A DNA stretch of 64,000 nucleotides from Intestinibacter bartlettii (GCA_025148965.1 CP102273.1:1612001-1676000), one strand, 5' to 3'; counted from the first letter of the stretch, positions 35,759 through 45,674 are shown. Notes: generated from the sequence alone by a model not told the origin. Numbers and translations: made by a program.

Positions 35759-37107
35759 TGAAAAATAAAGCAATAAATAAACCAAAGTTACATCTAACAG
35801 GAAAAAGAAATTGGATTAATGATCCGAATGGATTGATATACTATAAAGGAAAGTATCATATGTTTTATCAACATTTTCCTTATGCACCTCAATGGGGAAC
35901 TATGCACTGGGGACATGCTATAAGTGATGATATGGTAAATTGGACTTATGAACCAATAGCACTATTTCCAACAAAATTATATGATAGAAATGGGTGCTTT
36001 TCAGGTAGTGCAATAGAGGTAAATGGAGATTTATATTTATATTATACTTCTGTTAAATATCTAGATACACCTGAAGATAATATAACATTACCAAAAGATG
36101 ATTTATTTGAAGCATCACAAGCTATGATTATATCTAAAGATGGATTTAATTTTGATAATTTCAATGATAAATCTTTGATAATACCTGCTATTGAAGATAA
36201 AGATTTAGGTCATTACACACATACTAGGGATCCTAAAGTATGGGAATATAAAGATAATTACTATATAATTCTTGGAACTAAGGTAAAAAAAGACGATAAT
36301 GAAAAATATACAGGAAAGTTATTATATTATAAAAGTAAAGATGCGAAGAAATGGGAATATATAAATTCATTTGAATTACATGGATTAGGAGATATGTGGG
36401 AGTGCCCTGATATATTTTCTGTAGATGGAAAATATGTATTAACACTTTCGCCAGAAAATTATTATACTGATGGAATAAATCCAACTAATAATGCAGTATT
36501 TGGAATTGTAGATTTTGAAGAAGAAACTTGTAATACAAAATTTAAAAAGGATGACTTTAGAGTAGTAGATTTAGGATTAGATTACTATGCTCCACAGTCA
36601 TTTATAGATAAAGAAGGTAGACGAGTTCAAATTGGTTGGATAAGAATGAATAAACCTTTTGAAAATCATACATGGTTAGGTATGATGAGTTTACCAAGAG
36701 TTGTAGAAGTTAAAGATGGACAAATTATTACTAATGTTCATCCAAATATATCATCTTTATTTACAAAAGAAGTAGATATAGACCATGTAGATTTAAAAAA
36801 CAGTATATGTATAAAAGCTACTTTAAAAAATAATTCAAAAATAAATATCGGAGGATATGAAATATCATTTGAAAATAAGACTATAACTGGTGATAGAGCT
36901 AAAGTTTGTAATCAAGAAAATGTAGCTTTAAAATCATCAACTAAAGTGTTAGAAGATAATTGCTATATAGAAGTATATATTGACTATGGAGTAGTAGAAG
37001 TTTATATAAATAATGGACAATATGTAATGAGCCATATTGTAAACCCATTAGAAAGTAAATTAGAAACAAGTAATTTAAGTGATTTTAAAGTATATACTAT
37101 TAACTAG
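35758..37107 (+). CDS. Glycoside hydrolase family 32 (sucrose/fructan-cleaving)
   Basis: 449 residues, no signal peptide, so cytoplasmic. The five-bladed propeller has the catalytic Asp22 in NWINDPNG, the stabilising Asp in THTRDPKVW, and the acid/base Glu in MWECPDIF; FSGSA follows the second blade. A shortened C-terminal sandwich ends the protein. Hydrolyses beta-fructosides. Whether the substrate is sucrose, sucrose-6-phosphate or fructo-oligosaccharide is open; uptake by an ABC importer, which does not phosphorylate, favours unphosphorylated sugar. Translationally coupled to the ATPase. Confidence 0.93.
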   Translation: MKNKAINKPKLHLTGKRNWINDPNGLIYYKGKYHMFYQHFPYAPQWGTMHWGHAISDDMVNWTYEPIALFPTKLYDRNGCFSGSAIEVNGDLYLYYTSVKYLDTPEDNITLPKDDLFEASQAMIISKDGFNFDNFNDKSLIIPAIEDKDLGHYTHTRDPKVWEYKDNYYIILGTKVKKDDNEKYTGKLLYYKSKDAKKWEYINSFELHGLGDMWECPDIFSVDGKYVLTLSPENYYTDGINPTNNAVFGIVDFEEETCNTKFKKDDFRVVDLGLDYYAPQSFIDKEGRRVQIGWIRMNKPFENHTWLGMMSLPRVVEVKDGQIITNVHPNISSLFTKEVDIDHVDLKNSICIKATLKNNSKINIGGYEISFENKTITGDRAKVCNQENVALKSSTKVLEDNCYIEVYIDYGVVEVYINNGQYVMSHIVNPLESKLETSNLSDFKVYTIN

Positions 37108-37128
37108 TAAGGAAAGGAACTTATAAAT

Positions 37129-38091
37129 ATGAAATACGATGTAGTAGCTCTCGGGGAATTATTAATTGATTTTACCATTGATGGTAAAAGTAATCAGGGC
37201 AATAATACTTATGAAGCTAATCCAGGAGGTGCTCCTTGTAATGTATTAGCTATGCTAAATAAGATGAATAAAAAAACTGCTTTTATAGGAAAAGTAGGAA
37301 ACGATGCTTTTGGCCAAATATTAAAAAAGACAATCGATGATGTAGGTATAGATTCTAAGGGTTTAATGTTTGATGAACATGTTAATACTACATTAGCTTT
37401 TGTAAATATTGATGAAAATGGAGAAAGAAGCTTTTCATTTTATAGAAATCCTGGAGCAGATATGATGCTAACAGAAGAAGAAGTAGATTTTGAAATTATA
37501 AAAAACGCAAAAATATTCCATTTTGGAACATTATCAATGACACATGAAAAAGTCAGAATAGCTACAAAAAGGGCAATAGATGAAGCAAAAAAACGAAATA
37601 TATTAATATCTTTTGATCCTAATTTAAGACCATTATTATGGGGAGATTTAAATTTAGCAAGAGAACAAATCGACTTTGGATGTTCTGTATGCGATATTTT
37701 AAAAATAGAAGATGAAGAAGCTAAGTTTTTAACTAATTGTGATAATATAGAAGAAGCTGTGGAAATATTAAAAAATAAATACAACATAAAGATTATTTTA
37801 TTAACTGCCGGAAGTAAAGGAAGTACAGCATATTATAAGGATTTAGTTGTAAAACAAGAAGCTTATTTACAATCAAATACTATAGATACAACTGGAGCAG
37901 GGGATACTTTTTGTGGAAGTTGTTTAGGTTATATAATAGAAAATGATATAGATAATTTAAATGAAGAAAAAATAAAAGATATGATTTCTTTTGCTAGTGC
38001 AGCAGCATCTATAGTAACTACAAAAAAAGGTGCAATTTGTTCTATGCCAGAAATTGAAGAAGTAGAAAAATTGAGAAAAAAATATGAATAA
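37129..38091 (+). CDS. scrK: Fructokinase (PfkB family)
   Basis: 320 residues of the ribokinase fold. PfkB motif 1 is NPGGAPCNVLAML with KVGNDAFGQ, motif 2 is DTTGAGDTFCGSCLGY with the catalytic Asp. Phosphorylates the fructose released by the GH32 enzyme to fructose-6-phosphate, which enters glycolysis. Operon context makes fructose the likely substrate; other PfkB kinases look alike. AAGGAAAGGAAC precedes the ATG. Confidence 0.88.
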   Translation: MKYDVVALGELLIDFTIDGKSNQGNNTYEANPGGAPCNVLAMLNKMNKKTAFIGKVGNDAFGQILKKTIDDVGIDSKGLMFDEHVNTTLAFVNIDENGERSFSFYRNPGADMMLTEEEVDFEIIKNAKIFHFGTLSMTHEKVRIATKRAIDEAKKRNILISFDPNLRPLLWGDLNLAREQIDFGCSVCDILKIEDEEAKFLTNCDNIEEAVEILKNKYNIKIILLTAGSKGSTAYYKDLVVKQEAYLQSNTIDTTGAGDTFCGSCLGYIIENDIDNLNEEKIKDMISFASAAASIVTTKKGAICSMPEIEEVEKLRKKYE

Positions 38092-38128
38092 TTTATATAA
38101 TTGTTTGTAATGGGAAATGGAGGGAATT

Positions 38129-38734
38129 GTGACAGAAAAAGAAAAAATGTTACTGGGTAAATTATACAATGCAAGTGATGCAGAGCTTCAAAAAGAACTG
38201 AAAAGATGTAGGAAATTAACTAGATTGTTTAATAATTCCACTGAAGAAGATATTGAGTATAGAAGTAAACTATTAAAAGATTTATTTGGAAAAGTTGGTG
38301 AAAATATATTTATAGAGCCTACATTTAGATGTGATTATGGAAAGAATATCTATATTGGAGACAATTTTGCTGCAAATTACGATTGTATTATATTAGACGT
38401 TTGTAAAGTTGAAATAGGAAATAATGTCATGTTTGGACCAAGAGTATCTGTATTTACAGCAGGTCATCCAATAGATGCAGATGTAAGAATTACAGGTCTT
38501 GAATTTGGAAAAGAAATAAAAATTGGAAATAATGTATGGATAGGTGGAAATACTGTTATAACCCAAGGAGTCAAAATAGGGGACAATGTAATTATAGGTG
38601 CTGCATCAGTAGTTACAAAGGATATAGAAGACAATGTAATAGCTGTAGGTAATCCTTGCAAGATTTTAAGGAAAATAACAGAGAAGGATAAGATATATTG
38701 GAATAAAAAGAAAGAAGAGTACTTTCAAGATTAA
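38129..38734 (+). CDS. Maltose/galactoside-type O-acetyltransferase
   Basis: 201 residues from GTG. The GTG is chosen because GGAGGG lies 4-5 bases upstream and the protein then opens TEKEKMLLGKLYNASD, exactly as maltose acetyltransferases begin; an ATG four codons earlier is possible. The C-terminal half is a left-handed beta helix of hexapeptide repeats (IGNNVWIGGNTVITQGVKIGDNVIIGAASVV) with the catalytic His in TAGHPIDADVR. Acetylates non-metabolised sugars, a presumed detoxification step for the operon's importer. Confidence 0.87.
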   Translation: MTEKEKMLLGKLYNASDAELQKELKRCRKLTRLFNNSTEEDIEYRSKLLKDLFGKVGENIFIEPTFRCDYGKNIYIGDNFAANYDCIILDVCKVEIGNNVMFGPRVSVFTAGHPIDADVRITGLEFGKEIKIGNNVWIGGNTVITQGVKIGDNVIIGAASVVTKDIEDNVIAVGNPCKILRKITEKDKIYWNKKKEEYFQD

Positions 38735-38770
38735 AAATATATAATTAGAAAATATAGATTTATTTGTTAA

Positions 38771-38822
38771 AAAGAAAATATCTGAAATCAACTTAATGTG
38801 GTTTTGGATATTTTCTTTTTTA
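38771..38822 (+). terminator. Terminator of the sugar operon
   Basis: AAAAAGAAAATATC pairs with GATATTTTCTTTTT, inner AAAtCA/TGgTTT pairs, then T-run. Confidence 0.85.
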
Positions 38823-38902
38823 GGTTATATTATTATTTTGATATAATAGATAAAATAGAATAAAAGATTAAAAAAGTTTTAATTTATGGAAAGGGTGAGT
38901 TT

Positions 38903-39652
38903 ATGAAAATAGGAATTTCAGCATTAAAATTTAATTTAGAAGATGCGTTAAATATATGTAAAAAAAATAAAAAAATAAGCCATATAGAGATGGGAATTGA
39001 CAACTTAGAAGATGTAGAAGCTTTAAAAAAATACAAAGACGAGATAAATAAATTGAATTTAAGTATATCAATTCACCTTCCGATGGAATTAAATACTTGT
39101 GAAGATATAAAATTTATAAGAAATTCATGGGTAGATTTTATATGCGAAATGGATAAAATTTTGAGTTTAGACTTTGATATAAAATACTATAATGCTCATT
39201 TGGGTTATATTATGAGCACTCGATTAGACAAAAATAGACAAAGGTATTTACAAAATACAGTAGAGTTTTTAAATGATGAGAAATTAAAAAATAATTTACA
39301 AAATAAAATTATATCTATAGAAAATACATATTCTAAAAAAGGTGATTTTTCGAATGTAGGAAACTCTGTCTATGATTTTAAATATATATTTGACAAAATT
39401 GAAAACGATAATGTGTATTTTTGCTATGATACAGGACATGATTTAATAGATAATAGTGATTATGAACAGATTTTTGATAAAATAAAAATAATACATTTTA
39501 GCGATAATAATGGAAAAGAAGATTTACATATCGGATATACAAAGGGGATTTTAGATTCTAGTATATTTGAAAAGATAGAAAATGTAAATCCAGATTATTT
39601 AATTTTAGAAATAAACTTTGATGATATAGAAAATACACTAAAATATTTTTAA
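38903..39652 (+). CDS. TIM-barrel sugar-isomerase/endonuclease-IV-like protein
   Basis: 249 residues with the xylose-isomerase-like (AP endonuclease family 2) layout: N-terminal KIGISALKF, ISHIEMGIDNLEDVEALK, and metal ligands in NAHLGY, SIENTY, CYDTGHD and IIHFSDNNG...HIGYTKG. The metal-binding His/Glu/Asp set looks intact. Could be a sugar epimerase or phosphodiesterase; substrate unknown. Expressed alone, GGAAAGGGTG precedes the ATG. Confidence 0.75.
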   Translation: MKIGISALKFNLEDALNICKKNKKISHIEMGIDNLEDVEALKKYKDEINKLNLSISIHLPMELNTCEDIKFIRNSWVDFICEMDKILSLDFDIKYYNAHLGYIMSTRLDKNRQRYLQNTVEFLNDEKLKNNLQNKIISIENTYSKKGDFSNVGNSVYDFKYIFDKIENDNVYFCYDTGHDLIDNSDYEQIFDKIKIIHFSDNNGKEDLHIGYTKGILDSSIFEKIENVNPDYLILEINFDDIENTLKYF

Positions 39653-39790
39653 ATTAAAATTTAAAATATATTTAAAAATATTTTAAATCTAGACAAAATT
39701 GTGTATAATAGAATTTTATGTTTATTATACAGTAAATTAAAAAAAGATTTTTTATTTTGTATATATTAATGCAATAACACTAAAGTGTGC

Positions 39791-39811
39791 TATAATCTAA
39801 CTACGTAGTTA
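39791..39811 (+). promoter_or_regulatory. -10 box and palindromic operator before the folate operon
   Basis: TATAAT (39791-39796) is followed at once by a 14-base perfect palindrome TAACTACGTAGTTA (39798-39811), which covers the expected transcription start. No good -35 is present 17 bases upstream. This suggests control by a dimeric regulator, activator or repressor, of pabA and the genes behind it. Confidence 0.65.
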
Positions 39812-39880
39812 AATTAAATATCCCCTTTTATGTAGAAATTTAGAGTTTTATAGGAAAAATTAAAAAAAGGGAGAAAAAAC

Positions 39881-40489
39881 ATGATTCTAATGATAGATAA
39901 CTATGATTCTTTCGTATATAACTTAGTTCAATATTTTGGTGAACTAAACGAAGACATGGTAGTGAAAAGAAATGACGAAATTACGATAGACGATATAAAA
40001 ACATTAAACCCTGAAATTATCGTCTTATCACCAGGACCTTGCAGTCCAAATGAAGCTGGAATTTGTATGGATGTTGTAAAATATTTTAAAGGCGTAATAC
40101 CTATACTTGGTATATGTTTAGGACATCAAACTATAGGGCAGGTATTTGACTCTAAAATAGTTAAAGCTATAGAGCCTGTTCATGGAAAAGTACACAGTAT
40201 AACTCACGACAATAAAGGAGTTTTCACAAATTTAAAAAATCCTTTAAATGTCACAAGATACCACTCTTTAGTAGTAGATAGAGATACTTTATCAGACGAG
40301 TTAGAAATAACTGCAGAGACTAAAGAAGGAGAAATCATGGGACTTAGACATAAAAAGTACATGATAGAAGGTGTGCAATTCCACCCAGAAGCAGTGCTTA
40401 CTGAATGTGGACATGAACTTTTACAAAACTTTATTACTTTAGCTAGAGAAAAAGCAAAAAGCTCAGAAAGGGAAGAACAAAATGCTTAG
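39881..40489 (+). CDS. pabA: Aminodeoxychorismate synthase, glutamine amidotransferase component
   Basis: 202 residues, class I glutaminase: MIDNYDSFVYNLVQYF, the nucleophile Cys in GICLGHQTI, and His/Glu in VQFHPEAVLTECG. It supplies ammonia to PabB. PabA and TrpG are nearly identical; adjacency to a PabB-type partner and folate genes decides for PabA. AAAGGGAG precedes the ATG. Its end overlaps pabB by 8 bases. Confidence 0.92.
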   Translation: MILMIDNYDSFVYNLVQYFGELNEDMVVKRNDEITIDDIKTLNPEIIVLSPGPCSPNEAGICMDVVKYFKGVIPILGICLGHQTIGQVFDSKIVKAIEPVHGKVHSITHDNKGVFTNLKNPLNVTRYHSLVVDRDTLSDELEITAETKEGEIMGLRHKKYMIEGVQFHPEAVLTECGHELLQNFITLAREKAKSSEREEQNA

Positions 40490-41831
40490 AGAAATTAATA
40501 CTAAATTAAATGCTTTTGAAATCTATACAATATTTAAAGATGAAAATGACAGCTTTATACTAGACAGCGCGATGGATCCTGAAAAACTGGGGAGATACTC
40601 TTTTATAAGCAGTAATCCATTTAAAAAAATAAAAGCAAAAGATTCTAAAACAAATCCTCTTGATGATTTAGAGGAAGAACTTAAAAATTATCAGGGCGAA
40701 AATGATACACATTTGCCATTTGTAGGTGGCGCGGTAGGTTATTTATCTTATGACTTAGGAAACTATATGGAAAAACTACCTAAAATTGCAGAGGATGATA
40801 TGAATGTATATGACTTATATTTTGGGTTTTACAATTGGGTAGTTGTAGTTGACCATCTAGAAAACAAAACTTACATAGCAACACCGAATTTAGACAGACA
40901 AAAAGAGGAATCTTTAATTGATGAAATTGAGAGAAAAATAAAAAATGCAGAACAAAATGGGATAGACCCAATTTGTTATGAAACTAAAAACATTAAACCT
41001 ATAAAACTTAAATCGAATTTCACAAAAAAAGGATTTGAAGATGCCGTTCAAAAAGTAAGAGACTACATAAGAAGCGGGGATATATATCAAGCAAATTTAA
41101 CTCAACGTTTTAGTGGAAAAACAACTTTATCTAGTTACGAATTATATAGAGATTTAAGAAGATTCTCTCCAGCACCATTTGGAGCATTCTTAAACTTCGA
41201 TAAATTCCACATACTATCTAATTCACCAGAAAGATTTATAAAGTGTGTAGATAGAAAACTAGAAACTAGACCGATAAAAGGTACTAGACCTAGAGGTAAG
41301 GATGAAGCTGATGATTTAAGATTAAGAGAAGAATTAGTAAATAGTGAAAAAGACAGAGCAGAATTACTTATGATAGTAGACTTGGAAAGAAATGACTTAT
41401 CTAGAGTATCAAAAGTAGGTACTGTAAAAGTTCCTGAGCTATTTGTAATTGAACCTTATGCAAATGTAAATCACTTAGTTTCAACAGTAGTAGGAACTTT
41501 AAAAGACGAATATAATGCAGTAGATGTAATAAAGGCCACTTTTCCTGGGGGGTCAATAACAGGTGCGCCAAAAATTAGATCTATGGAAATTATAGAAGAG
41601 TTAGAGCCAACTAAGAGAAATGTTTACACAGGTTCTATTGGGTATATAGGATTTGATGGAAATATGGACTTAAATATAGCTATAAGGACTATAGTAAAAG
41701 AAAATGAAGATGTTTACTTCCAAGTTGGTGGAGGTATGACATGGGGTTCTAATCCTAGTGATGAATATCAAGAAACACTAGACAAAGCTGCTTCTATAAT
41801 GAAAGCACTTAGAGGTTACTATGAAGAATAA
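40482..41831 (+). CDS. pabB: Aminodeoxychorismate synthase component I
   Basis: 449 residues of the chorismate-utilising family. [10 protein letters not shown] carries the Lys characteristic of PabB (anthranilate synthases have PIAGT), so the product is 4-amino-4-deoxychorismate rather than anthranilate. Further motifs are [24 protein letters not shown] and [14 protein letters not shown]. Overlaps pabA upstream and pabC downstream by 8 and 11 bases, typical of translational coupling. Confidence 0.94.
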   Translation: MLREINTKLNAFEIYTIFKDENDSFILDSAMDPEKLGRYSFISSNPFKKIKAKDSKTNPLDDLEEELKNYQGENDTHLPFVGGAVGYLSYDLGNYMEKLPKIAEDDMNVYDLYFGFYNWVVVVDHLENKTYIATPNLDRQKEESLIDEIERKIKNAEQNGIDPICYETKNIKPIKLKSNFTKKGFEDAVQKVRDYIRSGDIYQANLTQRFSGKTTLSSYELYRDLRRFSPAPFGAFLNFDKFHILSNSPERFIKCVDRKLETRPIKGTRPRGKDEADDLRLREELVNSEKDRAELLMIVDLERNDLSRVSKVGTVKVPELFVIEPYANVNHLVSTVVGTLKDEYNAVDVIKATFPGGSITGAPKIRSMEIIEELEPTKRNVYTGSIGYIGFDGNMDLNIAIRTIVKENEDVYFQVGGGMTWGSNPSDEYQETLDKAASIMKALRGYYEE

Positions 41832-42558
41832 TGTTTCTTTTAATTCGACCCTTACAAAATTTGGTATGGGTTTATTTGAAACTATAAAAGTTACAGATTA
41901 TCCTCTAGATTTAGATTTACATATGAATAGATTATTTAATTCGATAAAAGAATTAAATTTAAGTATTGAAAATGATAAAGAGTTTTATAAAGAAACAATT
42001 TTAAAATATATAAAAGAAAACAACGTGAAAAATAAAGCACTGAGACTTACAGTATTTGACGAAGGATATAATATAAGTTTGAGAGATATAACTTATAACG
42101 AAGATACTTATAAAAAAGGGTTTAGTCTATGTATATCTCCAATTAAAAGAGGAGACAGCATAATATACAGACATAAGACGACTAATTACTTTGAAAGTAT
42201 GTACTCTAAACATTATGCAACTGATAGAAATTTCGATGATGCTATTTTTCTAGATAGCTTAAGCAATATTCTTGAATGTTCAATGAGTAATATATTCTTT
42301 ATAAAATCAAATACTATATATACACCAAAGAGTTCATCTCCAATTTTAAATGGGATAATGAAGTCTAATGTTAAGAGTATTTGTAAAAACTTAGATATAA
42401 ACTTAGTAGAGTGCGATATAAATATTTCATGTATAGATGAATACGATGCCGTATTTGTGACAAATAGCTTAATGGGAATTATGCCAGTTACAAATATATG
42501 TGATGTAAATTACGATAAAAATTACGACTTAATAAAAAAATTACAAAAGAATCTATAA
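41821..42558 (+). CDS. pabC: Aminodeoxychorismate lyase (class IV aminotransferase fold)
   Basis: 245 residues. Releases pyruvate from aminodeoxychorismate to give 4-aminobenzoate. Fold-IV signatures: FGMGLFETIKV near the start, HMNRLF, the candidate PLP Lys in HKTTNYFES, and the cofactor loop DSLSNILECSMSNIFFI, then TNSLMGIMPV near the end. Overlap with pabB supports the assignment over branched-chain or D-amino-acid aminotransferase. Confidence 0.88.
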   Translation: MKNNVSFNSTLTKFGMGLFETIKVTDYPLDLDLHMNRLFNSIKELNLSIENDKEFYKETILKYIKENNVKNKALRLTVFDEGYNISLRDITYNEDTYKKGFSLCISPIKRGDSIIYRHKTTNYFESMYSKHYATDRNFDDAIFLDSLSNILECSMSNIFFIKSNTIYTPKSSSPILNGIMKSNVKSICKNLDINLVECDINISCIDEYDAVFVTNSLMGIMPVTNICDVNYDKNYDLIKKLQKNL

Positions 42559-42572
42559 AAGGAAGTGAGTCT

Positions 42573-43226
42573 ATGTCAAAACTAAGCGAGATATTCAATA
42601 GAGAAATAGATTTGATAAAAAAAGACGAAAATACGTTAGGTATAGTTCTTGTAGGTTCTAGTAAAGATTTAGATTTTGAAAAAGATATAAAAATAAATGA
42701 TATAGATCTTTTTATATTTACAAAAGAGCAAGATGAAAACCAAATTCGTATAAATAAAGAAATCTCTTCTATAGAGTTTGATTTAAATTACATATCTATA
42801 AAAGGGTGCAAACATTTTATAGAAACTAAAGAATACTTCTTTTTAAAAATAAATGATGGAAAGATAATTTATGATACTTGTGGTTTTGCAAAAGAAACAC
42901 TACAAAAATGCAAAACTATTTATGATAACGGTCCTGATAAGATTTGTGAAGAAGAAAAAAGAGATAAGATGCTAGAAATTAAATCGGAAATTAAAAAACT
43001 AGAATCAAAAGACGAATTTGAAGAATTTGAATACGACTTTTTTATAAATATAGCTCTTAGAGATTTAATAAGAATGTATTATATTAAAAATGATAAATGG
43101 GTACCTAAGGACAAAAAATTATTAAAAAGCATAAAAAAAGATGATAAAAATATATACGATATATTAAAAAATGAATCTTTTAACAAATATGAAATGCTAT
43201 TAAAAATATATAAATATATAAAATAA
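42573..43226 (+). CDS. Nucleotidyltransferase-fold protein of unknown role in the folate cluster
   Basis: 217 residues. The N-terminus has the minimal nucleotidyltransferase signature: VLVGSS (27-30) followed by INDIDLFIF with Asp43 and Asp45, and a third acidic position in SIEFDLNY (Glu68/Asp70). The C-terminal half is helical and Lys/Asp-rich, like the HEPN-type or kanamycin-nucleotidyltransferase helical domains. It lies 14 bases after pabC and 27 before folE, fully inside the operon. It is not a known folate enzyme. Start follows AAGGAAG. Confidence 0.7.
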   Translation: MSKLSEIFNREIDLIKKDENTLGIVLVGSSKDLDFEKDIKINDIDLFIFTKEQDENQIRINKEISSIEFDLNYISIKGCKHFIETKEYFFLKINDGKIIYDTCGFAKETLQKCKTIYDNGPDKICEEEKRDKMLEIKSEIKKLESKDEFEEFEYDFFINIALRDLIRMYYIKNDKWVPKDKKLLKSIKKDDKNIYDILKNESFNKYEMLLKIYKYIK

Positions 43227-43253
43227 TGCCCTTAGAAATTTGGAGGTAGAAGT

Positions 43254-43820
43254 ATGGCAGTAGATCAAGCAAAAATAAGAAAAGCAGTTAGAGATATATT
43301 AGAAGCAATCGGAGAAGATCCAGACAGAGAAGGGTTAGTTGGAACTCCTGATAGAGTTGCTAGAATGTACGAAGAAATATTCTGTGGATTACACCAAGAT
43401 CCAAGAGAACATTTAAAAGTATTATTTGCAGATGAAAAACATGAAGAAATGGTTGTTGTAAAAGATATACCATTCTACTCAAGTTGTGAACATCACTTAG
43501 TTCCATTCTTCGGGAAAGCTCATGTAGTTTATATTCCAAAAGACGGAAGATTAACAGGTTTATCTAAATTAGCTAGAGTTATAGAAACAATAGCAAAAAG
43601 ACCACAATTACAAGAAAGAATAACTAAAGATACTGCAAACATAATAATGGAAGAATTAAGACCTTATGGAGTTATGGTAGTTGTAGAAGCTGAGCATATG
43701 TGTATGACTATGCGTGGAGTTAAAAAACCAGGTTCAAAAACTGTAACTTCTGCAGTTAGAGGTGTATTTGAAAGTGATGCATTAGCTAGAAGTGAAGCTA
43801 TGGCTCTAATAAACTTATAA
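43254..43820 (+). CDS. folE: GTP cyclohydrolase I
   Basis: 188 residues. Converts GTP to 7,8-dihydroneopterin triphosphate, first folate step. The zinc ligands are in [20 protein letters not shown] and [16 protein letters not shown], and the catalytic HH pair is present. Typical bacterial length. GGAGGTAG precedes the ATG. A hairpin after the stop may attenuate transcription into folP. Confidence 0.96.
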   Translation: MAVDQAKIRKAVRDILEAIGEDPDREGLVGTPDRVARMYEEIFCGLHQDPREHLKVLFADEKHEEMVVVKDIPFYSSCEHHLVPFFGKAHVVYIPKDGRLTGLSKLARVIETIAKRPQLQERITKDTANIIMEELRPYGVMVVVEAEHMCMTMRGVKKPGSKTVTSAVRGVFESDALARSEAMALINL

Positions 43821-43830
43821 GATTGAATTT

Positions 43831-43868
43831 AAAAGTTATATTCGCTATTTTTAGCGGGTATAACTTTT
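43831..43868 (+). terminator. Hairpin between folE and folP
   Basis: AAAAGTTATA pairs with TATAACTTTT, and CGCTA with TAGCG inside. The T-run after it is only four bases, so it may act as a partial terminator or an mRNA-processing site rather than a full stop. Confidence 0.6.
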
Positions 43869-43925
43869 AATATAGTTTAGACAAAATAAGATATTAAATG
43901 AAATATAATTTTTGAGGAGAAAAAC

Positions 43926-44720
43926 ATGTTAGATTACGGAAAAAAAACTTACATAATGGGAATACTAAATGTAACACCAGATAGTTTTTCTGATGGTGGA
44001 GATTATACAAATATAGATATAGCTGTAAATCATGCAAAAGAAATGATAGAACTAGGTGCAGATATGATAGACTTAGGTGGAGAATCAACAAGACCGGGTC
44101 ACAAATTTGTATCAGCAGAAGAAGAAATATCTAGAATAGTTCCAGTTATAAAAAGATTAAAAGAAGAAATAAATGTTCCCATATCAATAGACACTTACAA
44201 AAGTGAAGTTGCAGAAGAAGCTTTAAAATTAGGTGTTGATATGGTAAACGACGTTTGGGGTCTAACTTACGATGGAAAAATGGCTGATGTAGTTGCAAAA
44301 TACGACGGTGAAGTTTGTATAATGCACAACCAAGAAGGAACAGACTACGACAAAGACATAATGGAAGCTATAAAAGAATTCTTACAAAATAGCATAGATA
44401 TGGCACTTAAAGCAGGTGTTAAAAAAGAAAAAATAGTTCTAGATCCAGGTATAGGATTTGGTAAAACTTATGAACAAAATATAGAAGTTTTAGAAAGATT
44501 AGGCGAACTTAGAGATTTAGGATATCCAGTATTACTTGGAACATCTAGAAAATCTGTTTTAGGTAAAATACTAGAAAATTCAACTCCAAAAGAAAGAGTA
44601 AACGCAACTGTAGCAACTACAGTACTTGGAGTTAAAGACGGCGTTGATATAGTAAGAGTTCACGACGTGAAAGAAAACAAAGAAGCTGCAATGGTGGCAG
44701 ATGCAATATACAGAAGATAA
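43926..44720 (+). CDS. folP: Dihydropteroate synthase
   Basis: 264 residues, TIM barrel. Condenses 4-aminobenzoate with hydroxymethyl-dihydropterin diphosphate; target of sulfonamides. Motifs: MGILNVTPDSFSDGGDY, DLGGESTRPGH, ISIDTYKSEVA, VLDPGIGFGKTYEQN, and LLGTSRKS near the end. GAGGAG precedes the ATG. Confidence 0.96.
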   Translation: MLDYGKKTYIMGILNVTPDSFSDGGDYTNIDIAVNHAKEMIELGADMIDLGGESTRPGHKFVSAEEEISRIVPVIKRLKEEINVPISIDTYKSEVAEEALKLGVDMVNDVWGLTYDGKMADVVAKYDGEVCIMHNQEGTDYDKDIMEAIKEFLQNSIDMALKAGVKKEKIVLDPGIGFGKTYEQNIEVLERLGELRDLGYPVLLGTSRKSVLGKILENSTPKERVNATVATTVLGVKDGVDIVRVHDVKENKEAAMVADAIYRR

Positions 44721-44823
44721 TTAGTCTATATTAAATCAAGTTATAAATATTAAAGTTTAAACAATAGACATAAATAAACGACAATATTAAAGTCAGTATA
44801 TATTGCAAAATAAGAGGTGAAAC

Positions 44824-45189
44824 ATGGATAAAATATTAATGAGCAACTTAGGTTTTTACGGTTACCACGGTCTTTTAAAAGAAGAAGCTGTATTAGGCCA
44901 AAAGTTCTTTATAGATATAGAGCTTTACTTAGATACAAAAGAAGCAGGCGAAACTGACGATATGTACAAATCAGTAAGTTATGCAGATGTGTATGAAGTA
45001 GTAAAGGAAATAGTAGAAAACAAACGATTTAATTTATTAGAAGCATTAGCAGAAAATATAGCTAGTGAAGTATTAGAAAAATTTGACCTTATAAAAGGAA
45101 TAATGGTCAGAGTTAAAAAACCAGAAGCCCCAGTGCCTGGAATATACGACTACTTCGGTGTAGAAATAAAAAGAACAAAAGATGAGTAG
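44824..45189 (+). CDS. folB: Dihydroneopterin aldolase
   Basis: 121 residues, tunnel-fold enzyme that splits dihydroneopterin to hydroxymethyl-dihydropterin. Signatures: GFYGYHGLLKEEAVLGQKFFIDIEL, SYADVYEVV, NLLEALAENIA, and the catalytic Lys in RVKKPEAPVPG. The 100 bases upstream are AT-rich with an AGAGGTG site. Overlaps folK by 8 bases. Confidence 0.94.
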   Translation: MDKILMSNLGFYGYHGLLKEEAVLGQKFFIDIELYLDTKEAGETDDMYKSVSYADVYEVVKEIVENKRFNLLEALAENIASEVLEKFDLIKGIMVRVKKPEAPVPGIYDYFGVEIKRTKDE

Positions 45190-45670
45190 AGCTTACTTAG
45201 GACTTGGAACAAATATGGGAGATAGACTTGACTATCTTAATAAAGCATGCGATTTATTAGAGCAAAACGAAAATGTATTATCCCTTAAAAAATCAAATCT
45301 TTATGAAACTAAAGCATGGGGATATACAGAACAAGCTGACTTTTTAAATATGTGTGTCGAAATAGAAACAAGTTTAGCTCCATACGACCTTTTAAGCATT
45401 TGTCAAGATATAGAAAATAAATTAAATCGTGTAAGAGTTATAAGATGGGGTCCTAGAACAATCGACGTAGATGTACTTTTCTACGACGATATAGTGTCTA
45501 CTGACGAAAAACTTCTAATACCACATCCAAGAATAAAAGAAAGAGCATTCGTTCTTGTTCCGCTTATGGATTTAAATAAAGAACTTACTATAGAGGGTAA
45601 GACTATAGAAGCTTATTTAGAACATTTAAATCAGGAAGAAAGAGACGAGGTTAAGAAATTTAGATTATAA
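45182..45670 (+). CDS. folK: Hydroxymethyl-dihydropterin pyrophosphokinase
   Basis: 162 residues. Transfers diphosphate from ATP to hydroxymethyl-dihydropterin. Motifs: YLGLGTNMGDRLDYL, the ATP/Mg site RWGPRTIDVDVLFYDD, and IPHPRIKERAFVLVPL. Coupled to folB by an 8-base overlap; last gene of the folate cluster. folC (folylpolyglutamate synthase), folA and a dedicated dihydroneopterin-triphosphate phosphatase are not in the window. Confidence 0.95.
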   Translation: MSRAYLGLGTNMGDRLDYLNKACDLLEQNENVLSLKKSNLYETKAWGYTEQADFLNMCVEIETSLAPYDLLSICQDIENKLNRVRVIRWGPRTIDVDVLFYDDIVSTDEKLLIPHPRIKERAFVLVPLMDLNKELTIEGKTIEAYLEHLNQEERDEVKKFRL

Positions 45671-45674
45671 GTAG

